A stretch of DNA of 64,000 nt from Nocardia rosealba (GTDB taxonomy: Bacteria; Actinomycetota; Actinomycetes; Mycobacteriales; Mycobacteriaceae): positions 1,021,398 to 1,085,397 of the forward strand of contig NZ_JAIWNA010000001.1 of NCBI RefSeq assembly GCF_020216065.1, read 5' to 3'. The stretch's first letter is position 1; each line of letters opens with the position of its first letter. The translations under genes were made by a program, and so were the position numbers. Under the pieces are notes generated by a model. That model worked only from the letters and a program-made list of their open reading frames with translations, was not told the origin of the DNA and did not search any database. Of this stretch, positions 7,689 through 16,189 are shown piece after piece.

Positions 7689-10235
7689 ATGAACAGCACT
7701 CGCAAGACAGTGGTCGTGGTCGGCCACGGCATGGTCGGACACCGCTTCGTCGAGGCCCTTCGCTCGCGCGACGACGCCGGACAGTGGCGCGTGGTCGTGC
7801 TCTCCGAGGAGAAGCTGCCCGCCTACGACCGCGTCGGCCTGTCCTACTACGTCGGCAACTGGAACCCCGACGACCTGGCGCTGCCGGGCAACATGTACTC
7901 CGGCGACGAGCTGGTGGAGCTGCGGCTCGGCCAGCGCGGCGAGTCCATCGACCGCGCGGCCAAGACCGTCACCACCTCCACCGGTGAGGTCATCGCCTAC
8001 GACGCGCTGGTGATGGCCACCGGTTCCTACGCCTTCGTGCCGCCGGTGCCCGGCCACGACCTGCCCGAGTGCTTCGTCTACCGCACCATCGAGGACCTGG
8101 ACGGCATCCGCTCCGCGGCTGAGAAGGCCGGTCCCGGCGCGCACGGTGTGGTGATCGGCGGTGGTCTGCTCGGCCTGGAGGCGGCCAACGCGCTGCGCCT
8201 GATGGGCATGACCCCGCACGTCATCGAGTACAACGACCGCCTGATGCCCGCCCAGGTCGACGCCGGTGGTGGCGCGATCCTGGAGAAGCTGGTCTCCGAC
8301 ATCGGCCTGAACGTGCACACGGGCGTCGGCACCGCCAAGATCGAGTCGATCGAGGAGGAGACCGGCGGGGTCAAGCTGCACCTGTCCGACGAGTCGGAGA
8401 TCCACGCCTCGCTCGTGGTGTTCTCCGCCGGTATCCGCCCGCACGACTCCGTCGCCAAGGCGGCCGGGCTCGAAATCGGCCCGCGCGGAGGCATTCTCAC
8501 CGATCTCGGCCTTCGGTCCTCGGACCCCGACATCTACGCCATCGGTGAATGCGCCGCCGTCGAAGGTGTCTGCTACGGCCTGGTCGCCCCCGGTTACACC
8601 ACCGCCGAGATCGTCGCCGACCGCCTGCTCGGCGGTGCGGGCGAGTTCCCCGGTGCCGACATGTCGACCAAGCTGAAGCTGATGGGCGTCGACGTGGCCT
8701 CCTTCGGTGACGCGCACGCCACCACCGAGGGCGCGCTGTCGGTGGTGCTGCACGACGCCGCCAAGGGCACCTACGCCAAGCTCGTCGTCTCCGACAACGC
8801 CGAGATCCTGCTCGGCGGCATCCTCGTCGGCGACGCCTCGGCCTACGCCGCGCTTCGCCCGCTGGTCGGGCGTCCGCTGCCCGCCGACCCGGCCTCGCTG
8901 ATCTCCCCGGCCGGCGCCGAACTGGGCGCCGACGCGCTGCCCGACGACGCGCAGATCTGCTCCTGCAACAACGTGAGCAAGGGCGCCATCTGCGGCGCCA
9001 TCGCCGAGGGCGCCTGCGATATCCCGGCCGTGAAGGGCTGCACCAACGCGGGTACCTCCTGCGGTGGCTGTGTGCCGATGATCAAGAAGCTGCTGGAGCA
9101 GTCCGGTGTCGCGCTGTCGAAGGCGCTGTGCGAGCACTTCGAGCAGTCGCGTGCCGAACTGTTCGACATCGTGAACGTCACCGGTATCCGTACCTTCTCG
9201 GAGCTGATCGCCAAGCACGGCAAGGGTTCGGGCTGCGATATCTGCAAGCCGACCGTCGCCTCGATCCTCGCCTCCACCTCGAGCGACCACATCCTCGAGG
9301 GCGAGCAGGCCGCGCTGCAGGACACCAACGACCATTTCCTGGCCAACCTGCAGAAGAACGGCACCTACTCGGTGGTGCCGCGTATGCCCGGTGGTGAGGT
9401 GACCGCCGAGCAGCTGATCGTGATCGGCGAGGTCGCCAAGGAATTCGACCTGTACGTGAAGGTCACCGGTGGTCAGCGCATCGACCTGTTCGGCGCGCGC
9501 GTCGAACAGCTGCCGCTGATCTGGAAGCGCCTGGTCGACGCGGGTATGGAATCCGGGCACGCCTACGGCAAGTCGCTGCGCACCGTGAAGAGCTGCGTCG
9601 GTTCCACCTGGTGCCGCTACGGCCAGCAGGACTCGGTCGGCATGGCCGTGCTGCTCGAGAAGCGGTACCGCGGCCTGCGTTCGCCGCACAAGCTGAAGCT
9701 GGCCGTGTCGGGCTGCGCGCGTGAATGCGCCGAAGCCCGTGGCAAGGACGTCGGCGTGATCGCCACCGAGAACGGCTGGAACCTCTACGTCGGCGGCAAC
9801 GGTGGTCTCACCCCCAAGCACGCCGTGCTGCTCGCCGGCGACCTCGACGACGAGACGCTGATCCGCTACATCGACCGCTACCTGATGTTCTACATCCGCA
9901 CCGCCGACCGCCTGCAGCGCACCGCGCCCTGGCAGGAGGCCCTCGAAGGTGGCATGGACTACCTGAAGGCCGTCGTGTGCGACGACAGCCTCGGCATCGC
10001 CGCCGACCTCGAGGCCGCCATGGCCAAGCACGTCGACGGATACAAGGACGAGTGGGCCGCAGTGCTCGAGGACGAGAACAAGCTGTCGCGCTTCGTCTCC
10101 TTCGTCAATGCCCCTGACGAAGCCGATCCCACGATCGCCTTCGACGAGAGTGGCGAACGCAAGGTGCCAGTGCTTCTCGGTCTGCCCGGCATGCCTGCCG
10201 GTGTTGGCTCCGACACAGCAGCAGCCGGGAAATAA
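7689..10235 (+). CDS. nirB: Assimilatory nitrite reductase [NAD(P)H] large subunit
   Basis: This 848-aa cytoplasmic enzyme reduces nitrite to ammonium with six electrons from NAD(P)H. The N-terminal FAD/NAD domain starts with GHGMVG at 12-17. A BFD-type [2Fe-2S] domain has Cys424-x-Cys426 and Cys458-x2-Cys461, and a further CxxC pair lies at 516/519. The siroheme/[4Fe-4S] site has Cys636-x5-Cys642 and Cys676-x3-Cys680. All expected cofactor ligands are present. AGGAGG lies 8 bp before the ATG. The size fits mycobacterial NirB, and nirD follows. Confidence 0.97.
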   Translation: MNSTRKTVVVVGHGMVGHRFVEALRSRDDAGQWRVVVLSEEKLPAYDRVGLSYYVGNWNPDDLALPGNMYSGDELVELRLGQRGESIDRAAKTVTTSTGEVIAYDALVMATGSYAFVPPVPGHDLPECFVYRTIEDLDGIRSAAEKAGPGAHGVVIGGGLLGLEAANALRLMGMTPHVIEYNDRLMPAQVDAGGGAILEKLVSDIGLNVHTGVGTAKIESIEEETGGVKLHLSDESEIHASLVVFSAGIRPHDSVAKAAGLEIGPRGGILTDLGLRSSDPDIYAIGECAAVEGVCYGLVAPGYTTAEIVADRLLGGAGEFPGADMSTKLKLMGVDVASFGDAHATTEGALSVVLHDAAKGTYAKLVVSDNAEILLGGILVGDASAYAALRPLVGRPLPADPASLISPAGAELGADALPDDAQICSCNNVSKGAICGAIAEGACDIPAVKGCTNAGTSCGGCVPMIKKLLEQSGVALSKALCEHFEQSRAELFDIVNVTGIRTFSELIAKHGKGSGCDICKPTVASILASTSSDHILEGEQAALQDTNDHFLANLQKNGTYSVVPRMPGGEVTAEQLIVIGEVAKEFDLYVKVTGGQRIDLFGARVEQLPLIWKRLVDAGMESGHAYGKSLRTVKSCVGSTWCRYGQQDSVGMAVLLEKRYRGLRSPHKLKLAVSGCARECAEARGKDVGVIATENGWNLYVGGNGGLTPKHAVLLAGDLDDETLIRYIDRYLMFYIRTADRLQRTAPWQEALEGGMDYLKAVVCDDSLGIAADLEAAMAKHVDGYKDEWAAVLEDENKLSRFVSFVNAPDEADPTIAFDESGERKVPVLLGLPGMPAGVGSDTAAAGK

Positions 10236-10243
10236 GCGCTTAA

Positions 10244-10259
10244 CCCTGTGGAAACAGGG
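10244..10259 (+). other. Hairpin in the nirB-nirD spacer
   Basis: CCCTGT and ACAGGG form a 6-bp stem closed by a GGAA tetraloop in the 63-nt spacer. It is followed by a strong GGAGGAGGA ribosome-binding site for nirD. It may stabilise or attenuate the transcript. It has no T-run, so it is not a standard terminator. Confidence 0.4.
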
Positions 10260-10298
10260 CGCCTGTACCAATAGGTAAGGCGTTCGGAGGAGGAACCG

Positions 10299-10676
10299 AT
10301 GACCGTTATCGACACACCCACCATCACCACCGAGACCACGACCTGGACCCAGGCGTGCCGACTCGATTTCCTTATTCCGGGACGCGGCGTTGCGGTCCTG
10401 CTCGACGGCGGCAAGCAGGCCGCCCTGTTCCTGCTACCCGACGGCACGCTGGCCGCCGTGGGCAATGTCGATCCGTTCGGCCGGGCCGCGGTCATGTCGC
10501 GCGGCATCGTCGGCGACCGGGGCGGGGTACCCGTGGTCGCCTCGCCCCTGCTCAAGCAGGCCTTCTCGCTGATCGACGGCCGCTGCCTCGACGACGAGAC
10601 CCAGTCGCTGCCGGTATATGCCGTGCGGCTCGACGCCGGCATCGTCTCGGTGTCGAACGAACCGGTGACTTCATGA
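10299..10676 (+). CDS. nirD: Nitrite reductase small subunit
   Basis: This 125-aa protein has the Rieske-like fold of NirD. The two Cys and two His ligands of a true Rieske cluster are absent: the only cysteines are isolated, in QACRLDF and GRCLDD. This is normal for NirD, which is structural or regulatory for NirB. The N-terminal Thr-rich stretch (TPTITTETTTWTQ) is longer than the core needs. The gene overlaps nnaR by an ATGA, which indicates translational coupling. Confidence 0.93.
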   Translation: MTVIDTPTITTETTTWTQACRLDFLIPGRGVAVLLDGGKQAALFLLPDGTLAAVGNVDPFGRAAVMSRGIVGDRGGVPVVASPLLKQAFSLIDGRCLDDETQSLPVYAVRLDAGIVSVSNEPVTS

Positions 10677-11911
10677 ACTCTGTGCCCGAAGCGGGACCCT
10701 GTCTCGCCGGTTTCACCATCGGTATCACCGCTGCTCGTCGCGCCGAGGAATTCGGCACCCTGCTCACCCGCCGTGGCGCCACCGTGGTGAGCGCGCCCGC
10801 CATCCGCATCATCCCGCTCGCCGACGACACCGAACTCGAGCGGGTCACCGAACAGCTCATCGCCGACCCGCCCGCCATCACCGTGGCCACCACCGGCATC
10901 GGTTTCCGTGGCTGGATGGAGGCCGCCGAGGGCTGGGGGTTGGCCGAGACGCTGCGTGACACCCTCGCCGCCACCCGCATGCTCGCCCGTGGGCCCAAGG
11001 CCAAGGGCGCCATCCGGGCCGCGGAACTGCGCGAGGAGTGGTCGCCCGCGTCCGAGTCGTCGGCCGAGGTGCTCGACCACCTGCTCGCCGAGGGCGTGGA
11101 GGGCGTGCGAATCGCCGTGCAGTTGCACGGCGCGACCACCGAGTGGGAACCGGTACCCGACTTCTGCGAGGTGCTGCGCTGCGCGGGCGCCGATGTGGTC
11201 CCGGTGCCGGTGTACCGGTGGGAACCGCCCGCCGATCGCGGGCCGATGGATTCGATGATCGACTCGATCATCTCCGGCAGCCTCGACTGTGTCACCTTCA
11301 CCAGCGCCCCCGCCGTGGCCTCACTTCTCATGCGCGCCAAGGAAACCGGACTGCTCGAGTCGGTGCTGCACGCCCTGCGCGGGCGCGTGCTCGCCGCCTG
11401 TGTCGGCCCGATCACCGCCGCACCGCTGGAAGAACTCGGCGTGCCGACGACCATGCCCGGCCGGGCACGGCTCGGTGCGCTCGCCCGCCACGTGGCCGAG
11501 GAACTGCCGCGCCGGGCCAGCCGGATCTACGCGGCCGGGCACCTGATCAGCGTGCGCGGTGGCTGCGTTGTCGTCGACGGTGAGGTGCGTCAGCTCGCGC
11601 CCGCGCCGATGGCGTTGATGCGGTCGCTGGCGCGTCAGCCCGGGCGGGTGGTCTCGCGCGAGGATCTGCTGTCGGCGCTGCCCGGCGGTGGCGACGACAC
11701 CCATGCGGTGGAAACCGCGATCGCCCGCCTGCGCGCGGGACTCGGCACACCGAAAGCCATTCAGACCGTGGTGAAGCGCGGTTATCGACTCGCTCTCGAC
11801 GCGGCCGACTGCTCCGACGCGCCGTCGCGTCCGCCGGTGCAGTCGCCGCACGCCGCGGGCATCGGCACGCCCGCACGGTCGGCGCGGACCCAGACGATCG
11901 GGGTGTGGTGA
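10673..11911 (+). CDS. nnaR: NnaR: HemD-like nitrate/nitrite regulator with winged helix
   Basis: The first part of this 412-aa protein resembles uroporphyrinogen-III synthase (GFTIGITAARRAEEFGTLL at the start, later TFTSAPAVASLL and ACVGPITAAPLEELG). The last 110 or so residues form an OmpR/PhoB-type winged helix (MALMRSLARQPGRVVSRED, then IQTVVKRGYRL). This fusion matches NnaR of Streptomyces and Mycobacterium, which activates nitrate/nitrite assimilation genes together with GlnR. Whether it also makes uroporphyrinogen III is open. The ATG overlaps the nirD stop, and the gene ends overlapping the cbiX-like start, so it is part of the nir operon. Confidence 0.85.
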   Translation: MNSVPEAGPCLAGFTIGITAARRAEEFGTLLTRRGATVVSAPAIRIIPLADDTELERVTEQLIADPPAITVATTGIGFRGWMEAAEGWGLAETLRDTLAATRMLARGPKAKGAIRAAELREEWSPASESSAEVLDHLLAEGVEGVRIAVQLHGATTEWEPVPDFCEVLRCAGADVVPVPVYRWEPPADRGPMDSMIDSIISGSLDCVTFTSAPAVASLLMRAKETGLLESVLHALRGRVLAACVGPITAAPLEELGVPTTMPGRARLGALARHVAEELPRRASRIYAAGHLISVRGGCVVVDGEVRQLAPAPMALMRSLARQPGRVVSREDLLSALPGGGDDTHAVETAIARLRAGLGTPKAIQTVVKRGYRLALDAADCSDAPSRPPVQSPHAAGIGTPARSARTQTIGVW

Positions 11912-12651
11912 GCGCGGCGCGGCCGGGTGAGCCGGCCCTCGTGCTCGTCGCGCACGGCACGCGCAGTGCGCGCGGGGTGGAGATGATCGCGGCCCTCGCC
12001 GACGCGGTCGGCACCGAACTCGGCTGCGGCATGGACACCACCGGCCCGAACCCGTTGCTGCGCACCGCTTTCGTCGATGTGCTCGGCCCGTCGCCGTCGG
12101 AGGTGCTGCGTGATCTCGACGGCCCGGCCGTGGTGGTCCCGGCGTTCCTGGCCTCGGGATACCACGTGTACCAAGACGTTCCGCGTGAGGTCGCCGAGAG
12201 CGGCCATACCGCCGTGGCGGTGACTCCGGCCATGGGTCCTGATCCCGCACTGACCAGGATCATGGCGATGCGCCTGCGCGCGGCTGGTTGGCAGCCCGGT
12301 GACGCGGTGGTCTTCGCAGCCGCCGGTTCGTCGGATTCCCGTGCGCGCCAGGATGTTCGGCGCGCGGCCGGGATGCTCGCCGAGCAGCTCGCCGCACCGG
12401 TTCGGATCGCCTATGTGGCCACCGGCGCCCCGCGCGTCCCGGAAGTTGTTGCTGCCCTGCGCGAATCGGGCTCGCAGCGAGTGTTCATCGCGTCGTACCT
12501 GCTGGCCCACGGTCTATTCCATCAGCGCCTGCACGACGCTGGCGCCGATGGCGTCGCCGAACCGATCGGCGTCCACCCTGCGGTAGTCCGTCTCATCGCC
12601 GACCGCTACCGCACCGCCGCTCACGAACTCGCCCGCGCGAACGTCCACTAG
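11908..12651 (+). CDS. CbiX/SirB-type sirohydrochlorin chelatase
   Basis: This protein of about 247 aa has the CbiX signature LVLVAHGTRSARG at the N-terminus, with the metal-binding His, and a second VVFAAAGSSDSRA half. It represents the long two-domain form. It should insert iron (or cobalt) into sirohydrochlorin. Next to NirB, which needs siroheme, iron insertion is the most likely role. The GTG at 11908 overlaps the nnaR TGA as GTGA; the adjacent GTG at 11905 is equally in frame. It is the last gene of the narK-nir run, and no hairpin terminator is obvious after it. Confidence 0.83.
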   Translation: MSAARPGEPALVLVAHGTRSARGVEMIAALADAVGTELGCGMDTTGPNPLLRTAFVDVLGPSPSEVLRDLDGPAVVVPAFLASGYHVYQDVPREVAESGHTAVAVTPAMGPDPALTRIMAMRLRAAGWQPGDAVVFAAAGSSDSRARQDVRRAAGMLAEQLAAPVRIAYVATGAPRVPEVVAALRESGSQRVFIASYLLAHGLFHQRLHDAGADGVAEPIGVHPAVVRLIADRYRTAAHELARANVH

Positions 12652-12727
12652 GAGTTGTGCTTTCGGGCACGCCGCGAAAACACGCGCGATCGTCCGTTAC
12701 TGTGCTGTGCCCGCCATCGTCCGCCTG

Positions 12728-12839
12728 CGGTTCCGCACCTGCAGTTGTCCGCTAGGCGTTCCGTACCTGCGGTCGTCCGCTAGGCGTTCCGCACCGGCGG
12801 TCGTCCGCTAGGCGTTCCGTACCCGCGGTCGTCCGTTAC
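12728..12839. repeat. Four tandem copies of a 28-bp repeat
   Basis: Copies lie at 12728-12755, 12756-12783, 12784-12811 and 12812-12839. The unit begins GCGTTCCGTACC and ends GTCGTCCGCTAG, with 1-5 differences between copies. Part-copies with CGTCCG occur upstream at about 12689-12727. The last copy runs into the stop codon of the lysR gene, so the array is its 3' untranslated region and lies downstream of the cbiX-like gene. Confidence 0.85.
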
Positions 12840-13723
12840 CGTGCCGCTGTCTGGACCGCAGCTGGTGGCATGGTGCGAACCTCGGCTGCGGCCCGGGCCA
12901 GTGCGGCGATGGCCGGTGAGCGGTCGTCGGCAGGCCAGGCGAGCACGGTGGTGATCTCCGGGGCGTCGACGACGGGCACCGCGACATGGTCGGGCCACTG
13001 CCAGGCGCGGCTCGAGGCCGGGATGACGAGCAGCGTCTTGCCGAGCGCCACGAGCTGCGCGAGTTGTGATTGGGTGCGCACTTCGGGCCCGGGACCGTCG
13101 GGGTAGGAGCCGTCGAGCCGGGGCCATCGCGCGATGGGGAGACCGGGCACGTCGACCACGTCCGCGAGGGTGAGCTGTGGACGCGCGGCGAGCGGATGTC
13201 CCGCCGGGAGGAGGGCGACCTGGCCCTCGGTGCAGATGTCTTCGGTGTCGAACCCGGCGAGGTCATCGACCGGTCGGTGCATCAAAGCCACGTCCGCGCG
13301 CCCGTTGCGCAGGAATCGTGCCTGCTCACCGACCTCGCACAGGAGAACTTCTACCGGTGCCGTATCGGTGCGGGCCGCCGCCGCGGCGAGAAGCCGTTGC
13401 AGCAGCTCGTGCGACGCACCGGCTTTCGTCACCAGCACCAGGGGTCGCTGCCGATCCGCCGCCCGCCGGGTCCGTCGGGCAGCAGCCGCGACGGCGTCCA
13501 GGGCCAGGCGGGCTTCGTGCAGCAGCACATCGCCCGCGCCGGTCAGCGCCACGCCCCGCCGGTCCCGGTCGAGAAGCTGGACGCCGAGCCGACGTTCCAG
13601 CTGCCGGATCGCCCGCGAGAGCGGCGGCTGCGCGATCCCGAGCCGCTGGGCAGCACGCCCGAAGTGCAACTCCTCGGCCACCGCCACGAAGTACCGCAGC
13701 TCACGGGTCTCCAGGTCGTCCAC
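12836..13723 (-). CDS. LysR-family transcriptional regulator
   Basis: This 295-aa regulator has the typical N-terminal helix-turn-helix: LRYFVAVAEELHFGRAAQRL, then PPLSRAIRQLERRLG at about residues 8-50. A periplasmic-binding-like effector domain follows. The GTG at 13723 places the helix-turn-helix normally. The reading frame stays open far upstream, but that part runs antisense through the divergent SDR gene. The divergent SDR and the dyad between them suggest it controls that dehydrogenase. The stop codon falls in the 28-bp repeat array. Confidence 0.9.
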   Translation of the reverse strand: MDDLETRELRYFVAVAEELHFGRAAQRLGIAQPPLSRAIRQLERRLGVQLLDRDRRGVALTGAGDVLLHEARLALDAVAAAARRTRRAADRQRPLVLVTKAGASHELLQRLLAAAAARTDTAPVEVLLCEVGEQARFLRNGRADVALMHRPVDDLAGFDTEDICTEGQVALLPAGHPLAARPQLTLADVVDVPGLPIARWPRLDGSYPDGPGPEVRTQSQLAQLVALGKTLLVIPASSRAWQWPDHVAVPVVDAPEITTVLAWPADDRSPAIAALARAAAEVRTMPPAAVQTAAR

Positions 13724-13745
13724 GCGCCCACTGTATCCACCCGGT

Positions 13746-13762
13746 GATACCCGCCGGGTATC
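13746..13762. promoter_or_regulatory. LysR-type T-N11-A dyad
   Basis: A perfect inverted repeat, GATACCC-GCC-GGGTATC, contains a T-N11-A core typical of LysR recognition sites. It is centred in the 87-bp gap between lysR (start 13723) and the SDR gene (start 13811), where it can serve both promoters. Confidence 0.6.
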
Positions 13763-13810
13763 TCGAGGTACCCGATCAATATTGGACGCAACGGATATCG
13801 CGCGCCGAGC

Positions 13811-14536
13811 ATGGAGTGCGTGAACAACACCAGGACAGCGCTGGTCACCGGCGCGAACAAGGGCATCGGCTTCGCCATCGCCGAAGGTCTCGGGTCTCTC
13901 GGCTTCGCGGTCGCGGTGGGAGCGCGCGACGAGACCCGACGTGGGGAGGCCGTGGCGCGGTTGCGTGCCGAGGGCATAGACGCGTTCGGCGTCGCCCTCG
14001 ATGTCACCTCCGACGAGAGTGTCACCGCCGCGGCCGCGAGCATCGAGGAACGAGCCGGGCGACTCGACGTGCTCGTCAACAACGCCGGGATCGCGGGCCG
14101 GTTCGAGGACGGCGCACAGGACCCCACAACCCTCGACCTGGGTGTCCTGCGCACGGTCCTGGAAACGAACGTGTTCGGGGTGATTCGGGTGACCAACGCG
14201 ATGCTCCCGCTGCTCAGTCGTGCCGCCGCGCCCCGGATCGTCAACATGTCGAGCAATATGGGCTCGCTGACCCTGCGGACCGGGCCGGTGATGGCCGCCT
14301 ACGCACCGTCCAAGTCGATGCTCAACAGCGTCACGGCCCAGTACGCTCGCCGGTTCGCCGACACGAACATCATCGTGAACCTGGCCTGCCCCGGCTACGT
14401 CGCCACCGACTTCACCGGATTCGCCGGGGAACGCACGCCCGAGCAGGGCGCCGCGATCGCCCTGCGCCTCGCCACCCTCCCCGACGACGGCCCCCGAGGC
14501 GGCTTCTTCGACGACCAGGGAACCGTCGCCTGGTAG
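13811..14536 (+). CDS. Short-chain dehydrogenase/reductase
   Basis: This 241-aa classical SDR has TGANKGIG for the NAD(P) site at about residues 14-21, LVNNAGIAG, a Ser in VNMSSNMGS, and the catalytic YAPSK. The Arg-rich ARDETRRGE after the second strand favours NADP. The substrate is unknown; the closest groups include carbonyl-reductase-like SDRs. An alternative GTG at 13820 would shorten it by three residues. It is divergent from lysR across the T-N11-A dyad. Confidence 0.88.
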   Translation: MECVNNTRTALVTGANKGIGFAIAEGLGSLGFAVAVGARDETRRGEAVARLRAEGIDAFGVALDVTSDESVTAAAASIEERAGRLDVLVNNAGIAGRFEDGAQDPTTLDLGVLRTVLETNVFGVIRVTNAMLPLLSRAAAPRIVNMSSNMGSLTLRTGPVMAAYAPSKSMLNSVTAQYARRFADTNIIVNLACPGYVATDFTGFAGERTPEQGAAIALRLATLPDDGPRGGFFDDQGTVAW

Positions 14537-14632
14537 CTGTGCGCAGGTGCGACGGGGCACCGCTTCGGAGGCGGCAGTGGGGTGCCGGTCGCGATAGGGT
14601 GGTGTGGTTTCCATCGAAGGGGGTACCCGGTC

Positions 14633-15538
14633 ATGTCCGGTTCGGACGACAAGCAGTACGCGCAGGAGCCGAACGAACTGACGTCGTACCCCGCCGACGA
14701 AGTAGCCGTCCCGCAGCCGCCTGCCCCAGCAACCGCGGCGTTCGCGCCGGGTCAGCACCCGTATGCGCCGGGTCAGCCGCAGACACCTACGCCCTCTTCA
14801 GCTCAGCCTGTGCCCGGGCAGCCGATCGGCGGGCAATTCGCGCCTGGCGCTGCTCCGGGGCAGTCCTATGTTCCCGGCCGGCAGCCGGGCGGCCAGACCT
14901 ATCCGCCCGGGCAGGCGATCGGCGCGCAGTTCCCGCCCGGCGCCGCTACGGGGCAGCCCTATGTGGCTGGGCAGCAGCCGGTCGGGCCGGGGTATTCGCC
15001 TGCGCCGTATCCCGCGTATGTGCCCGAACCGGCGGAGACCGAGCCGCGGGTGGTTCCGGAGAACATCCGGATGGCGTTCATCGTGATGCTGGTCGGGGCG
15101 GCGGTGTCGTTTCTCGGTGGGGCGTATTCGCTCACCGATATCGACACCGTTCGCACGACCCTTCTCGACTCCTCCGATGGCATGTTCCGCGGCTCGAGTC
15201 TCGATGTCCTCGTGTACGCGACGGTCGGTGCGACGGTGGTCGGGGCGCTGATCACCGTGGGGCTGTGGATCTGGATGGCGTTCGCGTGCCGGGCCGGGAA
15301 GAACTGGGCGCGGATCACCTCGACGGTGTTCTTCGGGTTGAACGTGCTCTCGACGCTCTACGCGGTACTCGGGGTGGTGGCGGACCTGGGGGTCACCGCG
15401 GGTGCGCTGGCATTCAATCTCGCGGGTTTCGCCGTCGGGCTCGGAGCCGTTGTGCTGCTCTGGAACCCGAAGTCGGCGCCCTTCTTCGCACCTGCCCGCC
15501 CGGCCTACCCGCAGTACCCGCTCGCGGGACCCCGCTGA
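14633..15538 (+). CDS. Membrane protein with Pro/Gly/Gln-rich cytoplasmic tail
   Basis: The N-terminal half of this 301-aa protein (about residues 30-135) is low-complexity, with imperfect repeats around FAPGQ, PGQPIG and PPGQAIGAQ. The C-terminal half has about four membrane segments, one holding WIWMAFACRAGKNWAR. This architecture is common in actinobacterial membrane proteins of unknown function. GAAGGGGG lies before the ATG at 14633. An earlier in-frame ATG at 14582 has no such site. Confidence 0.7.
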   Translation: MSGSDDKQYAQEPNELTSYPADEVAVPQPPAPATAAFAPGQHPYAPGQPQTPTPSSAQPVPGQPIGGQFAPGAAPGQSYVPGRQPGGQTYPPGQAIGAQFPPGAATGQPYVAGQQPVGPGYSPAPYPAYVPEPAETEPRVVPENIRMAFIVMLVGAAVSFLGGAYSLTDIDTVRTTLLDSSDGMFRGSSLDVLVYATVGATVVGALITVGLWIWMAFACRAGKNWARITSTVFFGLNVLSTLYAVLGVVADLGVTAGALAFNLAGFAVGLGAVVLLWNPKSAPFFAPARPAYPQYPLAGPR

Positions 15539-15563
15539 CCAGCGGCGCTGTTAGGCTCGAACA

Positions 15564-16145
15564 GTGGCGCGCACCAAGGAATTCGACCCCGATGTGGTAC
15601 TGGGCCGCGCACTCGATCTGTTCTGGGAGCGCGGGTACGAGTCGACCTCGATGGCCGATCTCACCGAGCATCTCGGCATAGCAAGGGGTTCCATCTACGC
15701 CACCTTCGGCAACAAACACGACCTGTTCATGCGGGCACTGCAGCGGCACCTGGAGGTCGTCGACGAACGGGTCACCGCGCAGCTGTCCGTGCCCGGCCCG
15801 GCGCTGCCCGCCGTGCGGGCGCTGATCGACGAGTTCGTGCGCGAGTCGTGCGCCGAGGACCGTTTCCTCGGCTGCCTGGTCACCACATCGGCGGTGGAGT
15901 TGGCCGCCCGTGATCAGGAGGTCGCCAGGGCGGTCGAATCCAGTTGGGCGCGTACCGAAACCGCGCTGACCGGCGCCCTCACCCGCGCCCGCGCCCAGGC
16001 CGAACTCGCTCCCGACAGCGACCCCCGCGCCCTCGCCCGGTTCTTGCTCGTCTTCCTCCAGGGTGTCTGGGTGCTCGAACGCACCCCGAACGCCGCCGCC
16101 CGCCTGCGCGACGCCAACCGCATCGTCACCACGCTCCTCAGCTGA
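15564..16145 (+). CDS. TetR-family regulator
   Basis: This 193-aa protein has an N-terminal helix-turn-helix (ALDLFWERGYESTSMADLTEHLGIARGSIYATFGNKHDLF) of the AcrR/YxaF-like group. A C-terminal TetR_C domain begins near DEFVRESCAEDRFLGCLV. The inverted repeat CTGTT-N7-AACAG (15548-15564) abuts the GTG start and may be an autoregulatory operator. The target genes are unclear: it runs convergent to the GlxA-like gene and follows the membrane protein by 25 bp. Confidence 0.85.
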   Translation: MARTKEFDPDVVLGRALDLFWERGYESTSMADLTEHLGIARGSIYATFGNKHDLFMRALQRHLEVVDERVTAQLSVPGPALPAVRALIDEFVRESCAEDRFLGCLVTTSAVELAARDQEVARAVESSWARTETALTGALTRARAQAELAPDSDPRALARFLLVFLQGVWVLERTPNAAARLRDANRIVTTLLS

Positions 16146-16189
16146 CGCCGCCTGCGTTCGTGCGACACGGAAGTAGGTTCGTCGACGAT

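Noticed and set aside
6183..10271. Very long open frame on the minus strand across narK-nirB
   Set aside because: It runs antisense to narK and nirB, which have full family motifs. Its translation is His/Gln/Val/Gly-rich as expected for a GC-rich shadow frame.
10355..10672. Upstream extension of the nnaR frame inside nirD
   Set aside because: The ATG at 10673 overlapping the nirD stop gives the correct HemD-like N-terminus. The upstream part is an out-of-frame reading of nirD.
12728..12839. CRISPR array
   Set aside because: The 28-bp units are directly adjacent with no unique spacers, and there are no cas genes nearby.
12840..14758. Upstream extension of the LysR frame to 640 aa
   Set aside because: The extra 345 residues are antisense to the SDR gene and precede the helix-turn-helix, which belongs at the N-terminus.
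13177..15681. Long plus-strand open frame across lysR and the SDR gene
   Set aside because: It crosses two well-supported genes and two intergenic regions. Its translation is Arg/Pro-rich without any domain.
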